A stretch of 8,487 nt of DNA from Actinomycetes bacterium (lineage in GTDB: Bacteria; Actinomycetota; Actinomycetes; Actinomycetales; Cellulomonadaceae), in the NCBI GenBank assembly GCA_023401045.1, contig JAEXEM010000301.1, positions 1-8,487 on the forward strand, in the 5' to 3' direction. A program made the position numbers and the translations under genes. Position 1 is the stretch's first letter. Each line of letters opens with the position of its first letter. This document shows positions 1-6,699 of the stretch, in pieces. The notes below the pieces were generated by a model. The model was given only the letters and a program-made list of their open reading frames with translations, made no database searches and had not been told where the DNA came from.

Positions 1-222
1 CGCCCCGCCGCCACCGCGACCGACGAGGGGGTGCTCGTGCGCGCCGCCGCGACGAGCACGGCCGGGTCGGTGACGAGCGGGACCGCGCGGCTGACGGTCC
101 TCGCCGTGCCCGAGCTCCCGGCGACCGGTCCGGCGTCGCCGGGCCTCACCGCGCTCGCCGTGGGCCTGCTCGCGGCAGGGGCCGGGGCGGTCGTCGTCTC
201 CCGGCGGGCGTCGGCCCGCTGA
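1..222 (+). CDS. C-terminal end of an LPXTG-type cell-wall-anchored surface protein (5' truncated by window)
   Basis: The reading frame is open from base 1 and ends at TGA 220-222, so the gene starts outside the window and only about 73 residues are visible. The visible tail has the order of a sortase sorting signal: L-P-A-T-G at nt 115-129, then a hydrophobic, Ala/Leu/Val-rich stretch of about 18 residues (roughly nt 145-198), then a short positively charged end (SRRASAR). In this family sortase cuts between Thr and Gly and links the protein to peptidoglycan, so the product should be exported and wall-attached. The Ala/Thr/Val-rich stretch before the motif looks like a linker or the end of a beta-sandwich repeat. 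The function of the missing N-terminal part, whether adhesin, enzyme or other, cannot be told from here. A Met codon inside the frame at nt 31 (GTG) is not the real start. Confidence 0.85.
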   Translation, partial: RPAATATDEGVLVRAAATSTAGSVTSGTARLTVLAVPELPATGPASPGLTALAVGLLAAGAGAVVVSRRASAR

Positions 223-247
223 GGCCCCACGGCTACCCACCGACGCC
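207..247 (+). terminator. Possible stem-loop overlapping the end of the surface-protein gene
   Basis: GGCGTCGG at 207-214 is perfectly complementary to CCGACGCC at 240-247, with a 25-nt loop that contains the TGA stop at 220-222. No T-tract follows. It could act as an intrinsic-type terminator or an RNA-stabilising hairpin for the LPXTG gene, but 8-bp dyads arise often by chance in DNA this GC-rich. Confidence 0.25.
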
Positions 248-316
248 ACGCCCCGCAGGAGCAGCGCTCGGCAGGAGGGACCACTCGCACGCCGGTCGCC
301 GGCCGGAGCGCACTCG

Positions 317-345
317 GTGACAGCACGGGACACGCCTGCCATACT
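317..345 (+). promoter_or_regulatory. Candidate sigma70-type promoter for the 792-aa orphan gene
   Basis: A -35-like GTGACA (317-322, 5 of 6 to TTGACA) and a -10-like CATACT (340-345, 4 of 6 to TATAAT) are separated by 17 nt, the ideal spacing. The predicted transcript start near 352 would leave a leader of about 40 nt before the ATG at 393. This fits a gene transcribed on its own rather than from the upstream surface-protein gene. Seen as a sequence match only. Confidence 0.5.
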
Positions 346-392
346 CCGCACAACAGGATGATCCGACCTGAGTACCGGTGCCTGGGGGCGGC

Positions 393-2771
393 ATGGACAC
401 GGACGGCTTCGCTCTGCATCTCGGCCACGGCGTGTACCTCCTGGCCGACGGCTCCGTCGTCGACAAGCCGCCGCCCACCGCGGTGGTGTCCGAGACCGAG
501 AGCGTTCTCCCCTTCGACGCCAAGACGCTCCGGGACACGCTCGGCGACGTCAAGAAGGCGCTCGACGGCATCCGCGCGAGCAAGGACGTCCAGCTCGCGC
601 TCCGGGTGTTCGCCGGCGTCGACGACGCCAAGGCGTTCCTCGGCATCCTCGCGGGCATCAGTGCGGTCATCGGTGCGCTCGCGCCCGTGGCGGCTGTGGT
701 CGCAGCGTTCATGAGTGTTCTCACGGCTCTTGACGTCTTCCGCTCCGGCCCGTCCGACACCGAGAAGATGATCCTCGAGCGAATCGATGCGCTGAGAGCA
801 AGAAGCGAGGCGCTCGCGCAAGTGATCAACGCGAAGAAGCTTGCAGAGCATCGCGGAGCCATCACCGACCTGACGACCGAGAGCGCCAACATCGCACGGC
901 TGGCGACCTCAACGGCTCCACCGACACAGGCCGAGGTGGACAACGCCATCACCAGGCTCTCGTCAGTCAAACAAGCCGCCACCGCCGCGATCGGTCTGCT
1001 CACTGACCAGGCCACCTGGCAGTGGCCGTTCAACCGGCCCGCGTACCAGACCCTTGAGGCGATCAACAGCAAGCTCGTCAGGCCCGACGGGTCCGGCGGA
1101 TGGGCGCCAGTTCGCCTGCCCGCCAACGACGAGGTGAAGACGGACCACCGCCTCATGGCCCCGATGGCCTGCTACGCCACGTCGGCATTCCTCGCGTCGA
1201 TCCGAGCAGTCGACCCCGCCCACCGGTCGAACGGCAACCATCGCGACGAGATCACGACGCTCGCCACGAAGCTGCGAGAACGCGCCCGGGGCCTGCTGGA
1301 GCAGGGGATCGCACGTACGCACTACACCGAGGCCGACTTCTCCGTGACCCTGATGCGCTGGGGCAAGTCCCCCGTACTGCATCCGTCGGAAAGCCCGTGG
1401 CATGTGGGCGCTGTCGACATGCGTGCCTACGACGACACCTTCTTCAGGCTCAACACCAGTCCTGACCGACCGGACCAGGGCCGCCAGTACGGTGCGCTCA
1501 CATGGAACTGGGTGCCGCCCCGCGCGCGGCTGAGAAGGTCGCTGTTCCAGGGGGAGTACGCGTGGGTCCTCGAGAACCCGGCCGAGTGCGCTGCGGACGC
1601 GAACGCGCTCGCAGCACAGAGGTATGCCGAGCTCCTTGCCGCGAGCGGGTACTACCAGCTCCTGCAGACGGCGGCGCTCTGCGACAGCGAGGCGGCCGAG
1701 CCGTCCCAGAGCCAGACGGTCGGCGACCAGGCGGTCTGGCTGATGTCGTGGCAGCACGAGCAGGAAGACCGTGAGGTCAGCGTCCGCATCCCGTTCACGA
1801 ACCAGGTGATCTCTGCCGACGCCCACCAGACGACATACACCTCGCGCGCGATCGTCAGCGCTCGGACGGCAGGGATCTCGCGGGGAATCCGGGCCGCGCG
1901 TTACAAGGTCGCGCTACGAGCACTGGACGTCACACGGCCCGTCGAGGAGGACGGAAGCCCCGCCTACCTGGGGTACCAGACCCCTCATTACCGTCCCGCC
2001 GACCCCGGCGGACCACGCAACGTCCTCGACCTGAGCCTCGACCCGTTCAGCCTCGTCGACGAGGTCTATCTCGTGCCCGAGTGGACCGCCAGCCCTCTGG
2101 GCAGCCAGATCGTCCAGCCGGCGCGTCCCGTCTCCTTGCGGGCACCGACCTTCTCCTGGTGGGTACCCGTTCCTGAGCTCGACATCAGCGACCTCGTTGC
2201 CGGTGCCGGGCCGATGGGGGAGCTGCTCAGACCGAAGAGGTTCACGCTCGTGCCCGGCAGCCCGGCGTTCGACGTGCCGTTCATCGGGCTGGCGTGGTCT
2301 CCGCCGTCCCACGCGCAGGAACGGGAGGTGTCGACCGTCCCGGTCCAGATCGACTGCGCGCTGCGCTGGGAGGGCAGCGACCTCTGGATCACGCTCGACG
2401 CGCGCGCGCAGGACCGCAGCTTCGTGGTGTTCGTCGTCATCGAGGAGCACTTCCTCTACAGCGGGCAGGTGATGCACACCGCGATCGCCGTTCCGTTCGC
2501 CGGCAGCCGTGTCGACGTGCCGGAGAGTTTCTTCGAGCGCGAGAAGAAGGCATGGTCCGCGGTCGGCCCTGCGATCCGGGCAGCGATCCCGCTGCACATC
2601 CCGACGTTGGATGACATCCGTCCGCCGGGCCCGGTGGAGACGTGGCGGGTGAACCAGGCGGTACGCAACCTCGTGACAGGCGAGCTGGCTCGCCTCGAGA
2701 CCGACGACCCGGCCCTGCTCCGGCGCGTGACCGTCGAGTTCCCGCCGGCGTCACTGCGGATCCCAGGATGA
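393..2771 (+). CDS. Unrecognised 792-aa protein with N-terminal hydrophobic helical hairpin; possible pore-forming/toxin-like protein
   Basis: I do not recognise this family. I chose ATG 393 (792 aa) over the in-frame GTG 378 because G-rich GGGGG (384-388) lies just before it and GTG 378 has no nearby Shine-Dalgarno; the GGGGG-to-ATG spacing of 4 nt is short, so the start is not certain. There is no signal peptide, and the N-terminus is polar (MDTDGFALHLGHGVYLL). Residues about 44-80 look amphipathic and helical. Residues about 82-116 form one long hydrophobic Ala/Val/Leu/Ile run with a central Pro (ALAPVAAV), as in a membrane-inserting hairpin. Residues about 121-205 are again charged helices, reminiscent of a coiled coil. 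Residues 245-310 and 405-435 are further helices with several Trp-rich loops (WQWPF, WNWVPP). From about 640 to 710 the pattern looks beta-rich. This helix-hairpin-helix plus beta layout resembles alpha-helical pore-forming toxins, but that is inference from pattern only. Compared with its neighbours it uses many A/T-ending or rare codons (AGA, CGA, GCA, CTT, CAT, GGA around 775-860), which suggests transfer. No immunity gene or secretion partner is adjacent. Confidence 0.85.
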   Translation: MDTDGFALHLGHGVYLLADGSVVDKPPPTAVVSETESVLPFDAKTLRDTLGDVKKALDGIRASKDVQLALRVFAGVDDAKAFLGILAGISAVIGALAPVAAVVAAFMSVLTALDVFRSGPSDTEKMILERIDALRARSEALAQVINAKKLAEHRGAITDLTTESANIARLATSTAPPTQAEVDNAITRLSSVKQAATAAIGLLTDQATWQWPFNRPAYQTLEAINSKLVRPDGSGGWAPVRLPANDEVKTDHRLMAPMACYATSAFLASIRAVDPAHRSNGNHRDEITTLATKLRERARGLLEQGIARTHYTEADFSVTLMRWGKSPVLHPSESPWHVGAVDMRAYDDTFFRLNTSPDRPDQGRQYGALTWNWVPPRARLRRSLFQGEYAWVLENPAECAADANALAAQRYAELLAASGYYQLLQTAALCDSEAAEPSQSQTVGDQAVWLMSWQHEQEDREVSVRIPFTNQVISADAHQTTYTSRAIVSARTAGISRGIRAARYKVALRALDVTRPVEEDGSPAYLGYQTPHYRPADPGGPRNVLDLSLDPFSLVDEVYLVPEWTASPLGSQIVQPARPVSLRAPTFSWWVPVPELDISDLVAGAGPMGELLRPKRFTLVPGSPAFDVPFIGLAWSPPSHAQEREVSTVPVQIDCALRWEGSDLWITLDARAQDRSFVVFVVIEEHFLYSGQVMHTAIAVPFAGSRVDVPESFFEREKKAWSAVGPAIRAAIPLHIPTLDDIRPPGPVETWRVNQAVRNLVTGELARLETDDPALLRRVTVEFPPASLRIPG

Positions 2772-2792
2772 CCTCGCGGGCGAGTGACCCGT

Positions 2793-2830
2793 GTACCGCG
2801 GTACCTCGACGAGGGCGACGGACCGCGGTC
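2793..2830. other. Convergent-gene spacer with two palindromes sharing ACCGCGGT (possible bidirectional terminator)
   Basis: Between the stop of the orphan gene (2771) and the stop of the epimerase gene (2831, opposite strand) lie two perfect palindromes: GTACCGCGGTAC at 2793-2804 and GACCGCGGTC at 2821-2830. Both contain ACCGCGGT (2795-2802 and 2822-2829), spaced 27 bp apart. A short CCTC/GAGG stem (2804-2814) lies between them. There is no T-tract on either strand. The location fits termination of both converging transcripts, but a protein-binding pair of sites is equally possible. Confidence 0.4.
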
Positions 2831-3832
2831 TCAGACGCTCACGGACATCCGGAACGTCCCTGACCGCTCCTCACCCGGCTCGAGCACGAACACACCCGTG
2901 CCCGGCACGCCGGCCTCGTGCAGCGAGAACCCGTCGTTGACGTTCGTCGCCGGCTCGACCGCGAAGTAGCAGCGCCGCCGTGGGGCGTAGACGACGAGGT
3001 GACGGTAGACGTCGTCGACGTGCAGCTCGACACCGACGCCGTCGTCAACGTAGTCGACCCGTACCGGCGCCCCCGGCTCGAGGTCGGTGAGCACGTCGTC
3101 GACGAACCCGGGACCGAGGGGGCGCGGGGTACGGAAGTCCGCGCGCGCGGGGACCTCGCCGGCCGCCGCGTCCGGCATGGCCCCGACGAGGCGGTACCCG
3201 CGGCGGGCGGGCACGTGGAGCACGGGCCCCGCGGTCGGCGGGTACTCGCGCACCGGCGCACCGACGGGCAGCAGCGCCCGGCTGAGGTACGGGTGGTGCC
3301 CGAACCCGGCGGGGAACGGCTCGACGTCGGTGTTGCGCAGCGACGTCGTGACGACGAGGTCCGGGCCGTCGAGCGCGTACCGGACGGTCGCACCGAACTG
3401 CCACGGGAAGTTGACGCCGACCTGCTCCGACGTCTCCACCGCGAGCGTCGTGGCGGTCTCGGTGCGTTCGACGACGTGCCACAGCGCGTGCCGGACGGCG
3501 CCGTGGATGGCGGTGCCGTCGGCCGCGTTGCGCTGCAGCTGCCAGCGGCGCCCCTCGAAGGTGAGCACACCGTCCCGCACCCGGTTCGACCACGGGACCA
3601 TGGGGAAGCTCGCCGTCTTCTCCGGGTCGCCCGCCGAGCGCAGCCGGGTGGGGCGCAGCAGGTCGCGCCACACCCCGTCGGCCGTGCGGATGCGCCCCGC
3701 GCCGAGCGAGGCGCCCGTGCCGGGCAGCACGTCGACCTCCCACTGCGCGTTGCGCAGCGTCACGGCACCGGCCGGGGCGGCCACCCGGGTGGTGACCGGC
3801 GCCGGCTGCACGAGCGGCTCGGTGATCGTCAT
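2831..3832 (-). CDS. Aldose 1-epimerase (galactose mutarotase) family protein
   Basis: This 333-aa cytoplasmic protein probably interconverts alpha and beta anomers of glucose or a related aldose. It matches the GalM-like fold family in length and in the order of its conserved motifs: PWSNRVRDG around residues 80-88 (N83, R84), AIHG with H110, GFGHHPYL with H179/H180, GFVDD with D245/D246, and AVEPATNVNDGF with E293. In the family the two His residues and the Glu form the catalytic set. The motif style (GFGHHPYL, VEPxTNxxDGF) is that of the broader YphB/YihR-like bacterial branch rather than classical GalM, so the exact sugar is uncertain. The ATG at 3832 is preceded by AGGGGGGA (complement of 3838-3845) with 5 nt spacing, a strong ribosome site. 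It starts 28 bp after the cellobiose phosphorylase stop on the same strand, so the two are very likely co-transcribed. Its job is probably to equilibrate the glucose released by phosphorolysis. Confidence 0.9.
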   Translation of the reverse strand: MTITEPLVQPAPVTTRVAAPAGAVTLRNAQWEVDVLPGTGASLGAGRIRTADGVWRDLLRPTRLRSAGDPEKTASFPMVPWSNRVRDGVLTFEGRRWQLQRNAADGTAIHGAVRHALWHVVERTETATTLAVETSEQVGVNFPWQFGATVRYALDGPDLVVTTSLRNTDVEPFPAGFGHHPYLSRALLPVGAPVREYPPTAGPVLHVPARRGYRLVGAMPDAAAGEVPARADFRTPRPLGPGFVDDVLTDLEPGAPVRVDYVDDGVGVELHVDDVYRHLVVYAPRRRCYFAVEPATNVNDGFSLHEAGVPGTGVFVLEPGEERSGTFRMSVSV

Positions 3833-3860
3833 CGGTGTCCCCCCTGCACCGAGGCCCTGG

Positions 3861-6329
3861 TCAGAGGGTGACCTCGACCCGGACCGTGCTGCCCGGCGGC
3901 GCGTACGGCACGAGGTTGCCCTCGACGGGCGTGCCGTCGACGACGAGCCTGCCGCGTGCGCCGCGCTCCCCGGAGTTCGTCACCGAGATCTCGTACGTCG
4001 CACCGCGCGCGACGCGCGTCACCGCGAACGACGGCACCTCGGGGCCGATCTGCGGGTCGACGACGAGCCCGTCCCAGTCGGGACGCACCCCGAGCAGGTA
4101 CTGCGACACGGCGACGAAGTTCCACGCGGCGGTGCCGGTCAGCCAGGAGTTCTTCGCCTCACCCGCGCGCGGCGCCTCCTTGCCGGCGATCATCTGCGCG
4201 TACACGTACGGCTCGAGCCGGTGGACGTCGCTGATCTCCTCGCGGTACGCCGGGGTGATCCGCTTGTAGTAGTCGAACGCCTTGTCACCGCGCCCGACGA
4301 CCGTCTCCGCGATGATGACCCACGGGTTGTTGTGGCAGAAGATGCCGCCGTTCTCCTTGTACCCCGGCGGGTACGTGGAGACCTCGCCGAGCTCGACCTG
4401 GTAGGTCGTGTACGCCGGGTACTGGAGCACGAGGCCGTGCGGCGTGCCGAGCATCTCCTCGACCGCGTCGAGCGCCTGGATCGCGGGCGCCTCGGTGTCG
4501 TGCGGACCGTCGCCCACGCCGATCCCCGCCATGACGGCGAAGCCCTGCGGCTCGATCCAGATCTTGCCCTCGGGCTTGGCGTCCGTGCCGACGGGGTTGC
4601 CGAAGAAGTCGTACGCGCGCAGGAACCAGCGGCCGTCCCACGCGTGCTCGAGGACGGCCTCGCGGACCTCGTCGACGACCTTGCGGGCCTGCGACGCGAC
4701 CTCGGTGAGCCCGCGGCGCTCGGCGAGCTCGGCGTACTGCTCGCCGTAGAGGACGAACTGCGCGGCGATGAACACCGACTCCGCGTGCCCGCCGGCCTTG
4801 TTCTCCGTCGTCTGGAAGGACTCGCCCGGCTCGGTGGAGAAGCAGTTGAGGTTGAGGCAGTCGTTCCAGTCGGCGCGCCCGATGAGCGGCAGGCCGTGCG
4901 GGCCGCGATGGTTGACCGTGAAGTCGAACGACCGCGTGAGGTGCTCGAAGAGCGGCACCTCCGAGCCCGGCTCGTTGTCGAACGGCACGGGCTCGTCGAG
5001 GATCGAGAAGTCGCCGGTCTCCTTGACGTACCCCGCCACACCGGCGATGAGCCACAGCGGGTCGTCGTTGAAGCCCGAGCCGATGTCGTTGTTCCCGCGC
5101 TTCGTCAGCGGCTGGTACTGGTGGTAGGCCGACCCGTCCTCGAACTGCGTCGACGCGATGTCGATGATGCGCTCGCGCGCCCGCTCCGGGACGAGGTGGA
5201 CGAAGCCGAGCAGGTCCTGGTTGGAGTCGCGGAAGCCCATGCCGCGGCCGATGCCGGTCTCGAAGTAGGAGGCCGACCGCGACATGTTGAAGGTGACCAT
5301 GCACTGGTACTGGTTCCAGATGTTGACCATCCGGTCGAGCTTCTCGTCGCCCGAGCGCACCGAGTACGTCGACAGCAGGTTCGTCCAGTACTCCTGCAGC
5401 GCCCCGACCGCGGCGTCCGCCTGGGCGGCGGTGGCGAACCGGCCGAGCAGCGCGTGCGCGCGCTCCTTGTTGACGACCTGGTGCGCGTCGTCGGCCCACT
5501 TCTCGTCCTGCGGGTTCTCGAGGTAGCCGAGGACGTAGACGAGGTCACGGGTCTCGCCGGGGGCGAGCGTGAGGCGCACCGAGTGCGAGCCGATCGGGTA
5601 CCAACCCGAGGCCAGCGAGTCGGCGGAGACCCCGGCGCGCGGCACGGCCGCCTCACCGAGGGAGTTGTACGCGCCGACGAACGTGTCGCGGTCGGTGTCG
5701 AAGCCGTCCGCACGCGTGTTGACGCCGAAGACGGCGTAGTGGTCCCGCCGCTCCCGGTACTCGGTCTTGTGGTAGATCGCCGACCCGTGCGGGCCGTCCT
5801 GCTCGACCTCGACCTCGCCGATCGACAGGTTGCGCTGGTAGTTCGTCTGGTCGTCCTGGGCGTTCCACAGGCAGAACTCGACGAACGAGAAGAGGGTGAC
5901 CGTCTTCTCGACGTCCGAGGTGTTGGTGACCGCGACGCGCTGCACCTCGGCGTTCTCGCCGAGCGGCACGAAGAACGTCGTCGCGACCCGCAGGCCGTTG
6001 CGCTCACCGGTGATGCGCGAGTAGCCGAGGCCGTGGCGCGCCTCGAAGTGGTCGAGGTCCGCCTTCACCGGCAGCCACGACGGGGTCCACACGTCGCCGC
6101 CGTCGTTGACGTAGAGGTACCGGCCGCCCGCGTCCGCGGGGATGTTGTTGTAGCGGTACCGCGTGAGCCGCCGCATCTTCGCGTCACGGTAAAAGGAGTA
6201 CCCGCCGGCCTGGTGGGACAGCAGCGAGAAGAACTGCTCCGACCCGAGGTAGTTGATCCACGGGTAGGGGGTGTGGGGCGTCGTGACGACGTACTCGCGC
6301 GCATCGTCGTCGAAGTGGCCGAACCGCAT
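3861..6329 (-). CDS. cbp: Cellobiose phosphorylase (GH94)
   Basis: This enzyme splits cellobiose with inorganic phosphate, with inversion, into alpha-D-glucose 1-phosphate and D-glucose (EC 2.4.1.20). It acts in the cytoplasm and saves ATP compared with hydrolysis. The 822-aa sequence is, from memory, almost the same as the Cellulomonas (Cellvibrio) gilvus enzyme and equal in length. Landmarks fall at the same numbers as in that enzyme: general acid D490 in [10 protein letters not shown], with W488 beside it; [12 protein letters not shown] (R362, D368); E649 and K658 in [16 protein letters not shown]666 in FCHNNPW; and Q712. The N-terminal beta-sandwich covers roughly residues 1-290, then a helical linker, the (alpha/alpha)6 barrel to about 740, and a C-terminal beta domain. 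I chose ATG 6329 rather than an in-frame GTG at 6362. It gives the family start MR(F/Y)GHFDD and has GAGAGG (complement of 6336-6341) 6 nt upstream. It leads a two-gene operon with the epimerase. A CelR-like operator lies about 140 bp upstream, so cellobiose induction is likely. Confidence 0.98.
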   Translation of the reverse strand: MRFGHFDDDAREYVVTTPHTPYPWINYLGSEQFFSLLSHQAGGYSFYRDAKMRRLTRYRYNNIPADAGGRYLYVNDGGDVWTPSWLPVKADLDHFEARHGLGYSRITGERNGLRVATTFFVPLGENAEVQRVAVTNTSDVEKTVTLFSFVEFCLWNAQDDQTNYQRNLSIGEVEVEQDGPHGSAIYHKTEYRERRDHYAVFGVNTRADGFDTDRDTFVGAYNSLGEAAVPRAGVSADSLASGWYPIGSHSVRLTLAPGETRDLVYVLGYLENPQDEKWADDAHQVVNKERAHALLGRFATAAQADAAVGALQEYWTNLLSTYSVRSGDEKLDRMVNIWNQYQCMVTFNMSRSASYFETGIGRGMGFRDSNQDLLGFVHLVPERARERIIDIASTQFEDGSAYHQYQPLTKRGNNDIGSGFNDDPLWLIAGVAGYVKETGDFSILDEPVPFDNEPGSEVPLFEHLTRSFDFTVNHRGPHGLPLIGRADWNDCLNLNCFSTEPGESFQTTENKAGGHAESVFIAAQFVLYGEQYAELAERRGLTEVASQARKVVDEVREAVLEHAWDGRWFLRAYDFFGNPVGTDAKPEGKIWIEPQGFAVMAGIGVGDGPHDTEAPAIQALDAVEEMLGTPHGLVLQYPAYTTYQVELGEVSTYPPGYKENGGIFCHNNPWVIIAETVVGRGDKAFDYYKRITPAYREEISDVHRLEPYVYAQMIAGKEAPRAGEAKNSWLTGTAAWNFVAVSQYLLGVRPDWDGLVVDPQIGPEVPSFAVTRVARGATYEISVTNSGERGARGRLVVDGTPVEGNLVPYAPPGSTVRVEVTL

Positions 6330-6335
6330 CGCATG

Positions 6336-6341
6336 CCTCTC
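6336..6341 (-). promoter_or_regulatory. Ribosome binding site that fixes the cbp start
   Basis: The minus-strand sequence GAGAGG ends 6 nt before ATG 6329. It lies inside the 11-codon extension that would result from starting at GTG 6362, so it argues for the shorter 822-aa product, which is also the family length. Confidence 0.75.
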
Positions 6342-6442
6342 GTGCCTCGTCGCACGGCGCACCGCACGTGGGCGGCGGGTGCGCGCCCCAGGTGTCGGCG
6401 TCCCTGCTCAGGTACCTGGTCGTCCTACGCAAGCTACGTTCG

Positions 6443-6462
6443 CGGGCGGGCTCGCCCGCCCG
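6443..6462 (-). other. Strong GC stem-loop in the likely cbp leader
   Basis: Perfect 8-bp arms CGGGCGGG (6443-6450) and CCCGCCCG (6455-6462) enclose a CTCG tetraloop. If transcription of cbp starts near 6494, this hairpin lies in a 5' leader of about 165 nt, where it might stabilise or attenuate the mRNA. There is no T-tract on either strand. The structure is seen directly; the role is inference. Confidence 0.4.
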
Positions 6463-6471
6463 GGAGGACGG

Positions 6472-6485
6472 CGAGAGCGCTCCCA
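6472..6485. promoter_or_regulatory. CelR/CebR-like operator (LacI-family cellobiose-responsive repressor site)
   Basis: CGAGAGCGCTCCCA matches 12 of 14 positions of the published actinobacterial CelR/CebR box TGGGAGCGCTCCCA, including the fully symmetrical core GAGCGCTC (6475-6482). In Thermobifida fusca and Streptomyces this box is bound by a LacI-family repressor released by cellobiose or cello-oligosaccharides, upstream of cellulase and cellobiose-uptake genes. Placed just downstream of a candidate cbp promoter, it would block transcription of cbp and the epimerase gene when cellobiose is absent. The regulator gene is not in this window. Confidence 0.75.
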
Positions 6486-6500
6486 CAGCGGAGCGGTGCC

Positions 6501-6529
6501 AGCATAACCCCTCGCCGCGCCGCCCGGAA
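6501..6529 (-). promoter_or_regulatory. Candidate promoter of the cbp-epimerase operon
   Basis: On the minus strand a -10-like TATGCT (complement of 6501-6506, 4 of 6 to TATAAT) sits 17 nt from a weak -35, TTCCGG (complement of 6524-6529, 2 of 6 to TTGACA). Transcription would start near 6494, putting the CelR-like operator at about +10 to +23, a typical repressor position. The poor -35 keeps confidence low. Confidence 0.35.
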
Positions 6530-6687
6530 CGGTGCGTGACCTTTCACCGTGGGACGTCGCGGTGGACGTCACCCCGCGGGGCCCGGTGCCGCCGCCCCGC
6601 GGGCGGGACCTGCGAGGGCGCCCGCCCGGGCGCGGACCACCGCGGCACGGTCCCCGGACGGCCCCCCGCGCGGCGAGCGGTTCCCAC

Positions 6688-6693
6688 TACGGT
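6688..6693 (+). promoter_or_regulatory. Candidate -10 element giving a leaderless dcd transcript
   Basis: TACGGT fits the actinobacterial TANNNT -10 pattern and lies 6 nt before the GTG start of dcd at 6700, the spacing expected if the mRNA begins at or next to the start codon. The only Shine-Dalgarno-like sequence (GGTGGG, 6691-6696) is just 3 nt from the start, too close to work well, which also favours leaderless translation. No clear -35 is visible. Confidence 0.3.
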
Positions 6694-6699
6694 GGGCCC

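Larger units (their letters stand above)
6330..6699. other. Divergent intergenic control region between cbp and dcd
   Basis: These 370 bp between two divergent starts hold no convincing gene. Reading from cbp outwards, they contain the cbp ribosome site, a 10-bp palindrome CAGGTACCTG (6409-6418), a GC hairpin (6443-6462), a CelR/CebR-like operator (6472-6485), a candidate cbp promoter (6501-6529), a dyad (6529-6550) and a candidate dcd promoter (6688-6693). The part from about 6570 to 6660 is extremely GC-rich and full of short palindromes such as CCCCGCGGGG (6572-6581) and a GCGCCCG/CGGGCGC stem (6618-6633). Their meaning is unclear, and base composition alone could produce them. Confidence 0.6.

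Noticed and set aside
358..714. Short + strand frame starting with ATG 358
   Set aside because: It overlaps the start of the 792-aa gene in another frame and encodes Ser/Arg-rich low-complexity sequence.
1914..2597. Minus-strand frame inside the orphan gene as a possible immunity or antitoxin gene
   Set aside because: It is entirely antisense to the 792-aa frame and Arg/Asp/His-rich, without a start-site signal. A separate immunity gene is not supported.
6330..6362. Eleven-codon N-terminal extension of cellobiose phosphorylase starting at GTG 6362
   Set aside because: The internal ATG 6329 has a well-spaced GAGAGG and gives the exact family length and start. The extension (Arg/His-rich) covers that ribosome site.
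3087..6539. Very long + strand open frame (1150 codons) opposite cbp and the epimerase gene
   Set aside because: It is an antisense shadow produced by the GC-rich third positions of the real minus-strand genes. Its product is Arg/Val/Asp-rich low-complexity sequence with no domain-like pattern, while the opposite strand encodes a clear GH94 enzyme.
6572..6633. Dense GC palindromes as a possible repeat family or RNA gene
   Set aside because: The stretch is almost all G and C, so short palindromes are expected by chance. There is no regular unit and no T-tract.
6532..6699. Long N-terminal extension of dcd
   Set aside because: The added residues are Pro/Arg/Gly-rich noise, and starting at GTG 6700 gives the conserved MLLSDRDIR start and normal length.
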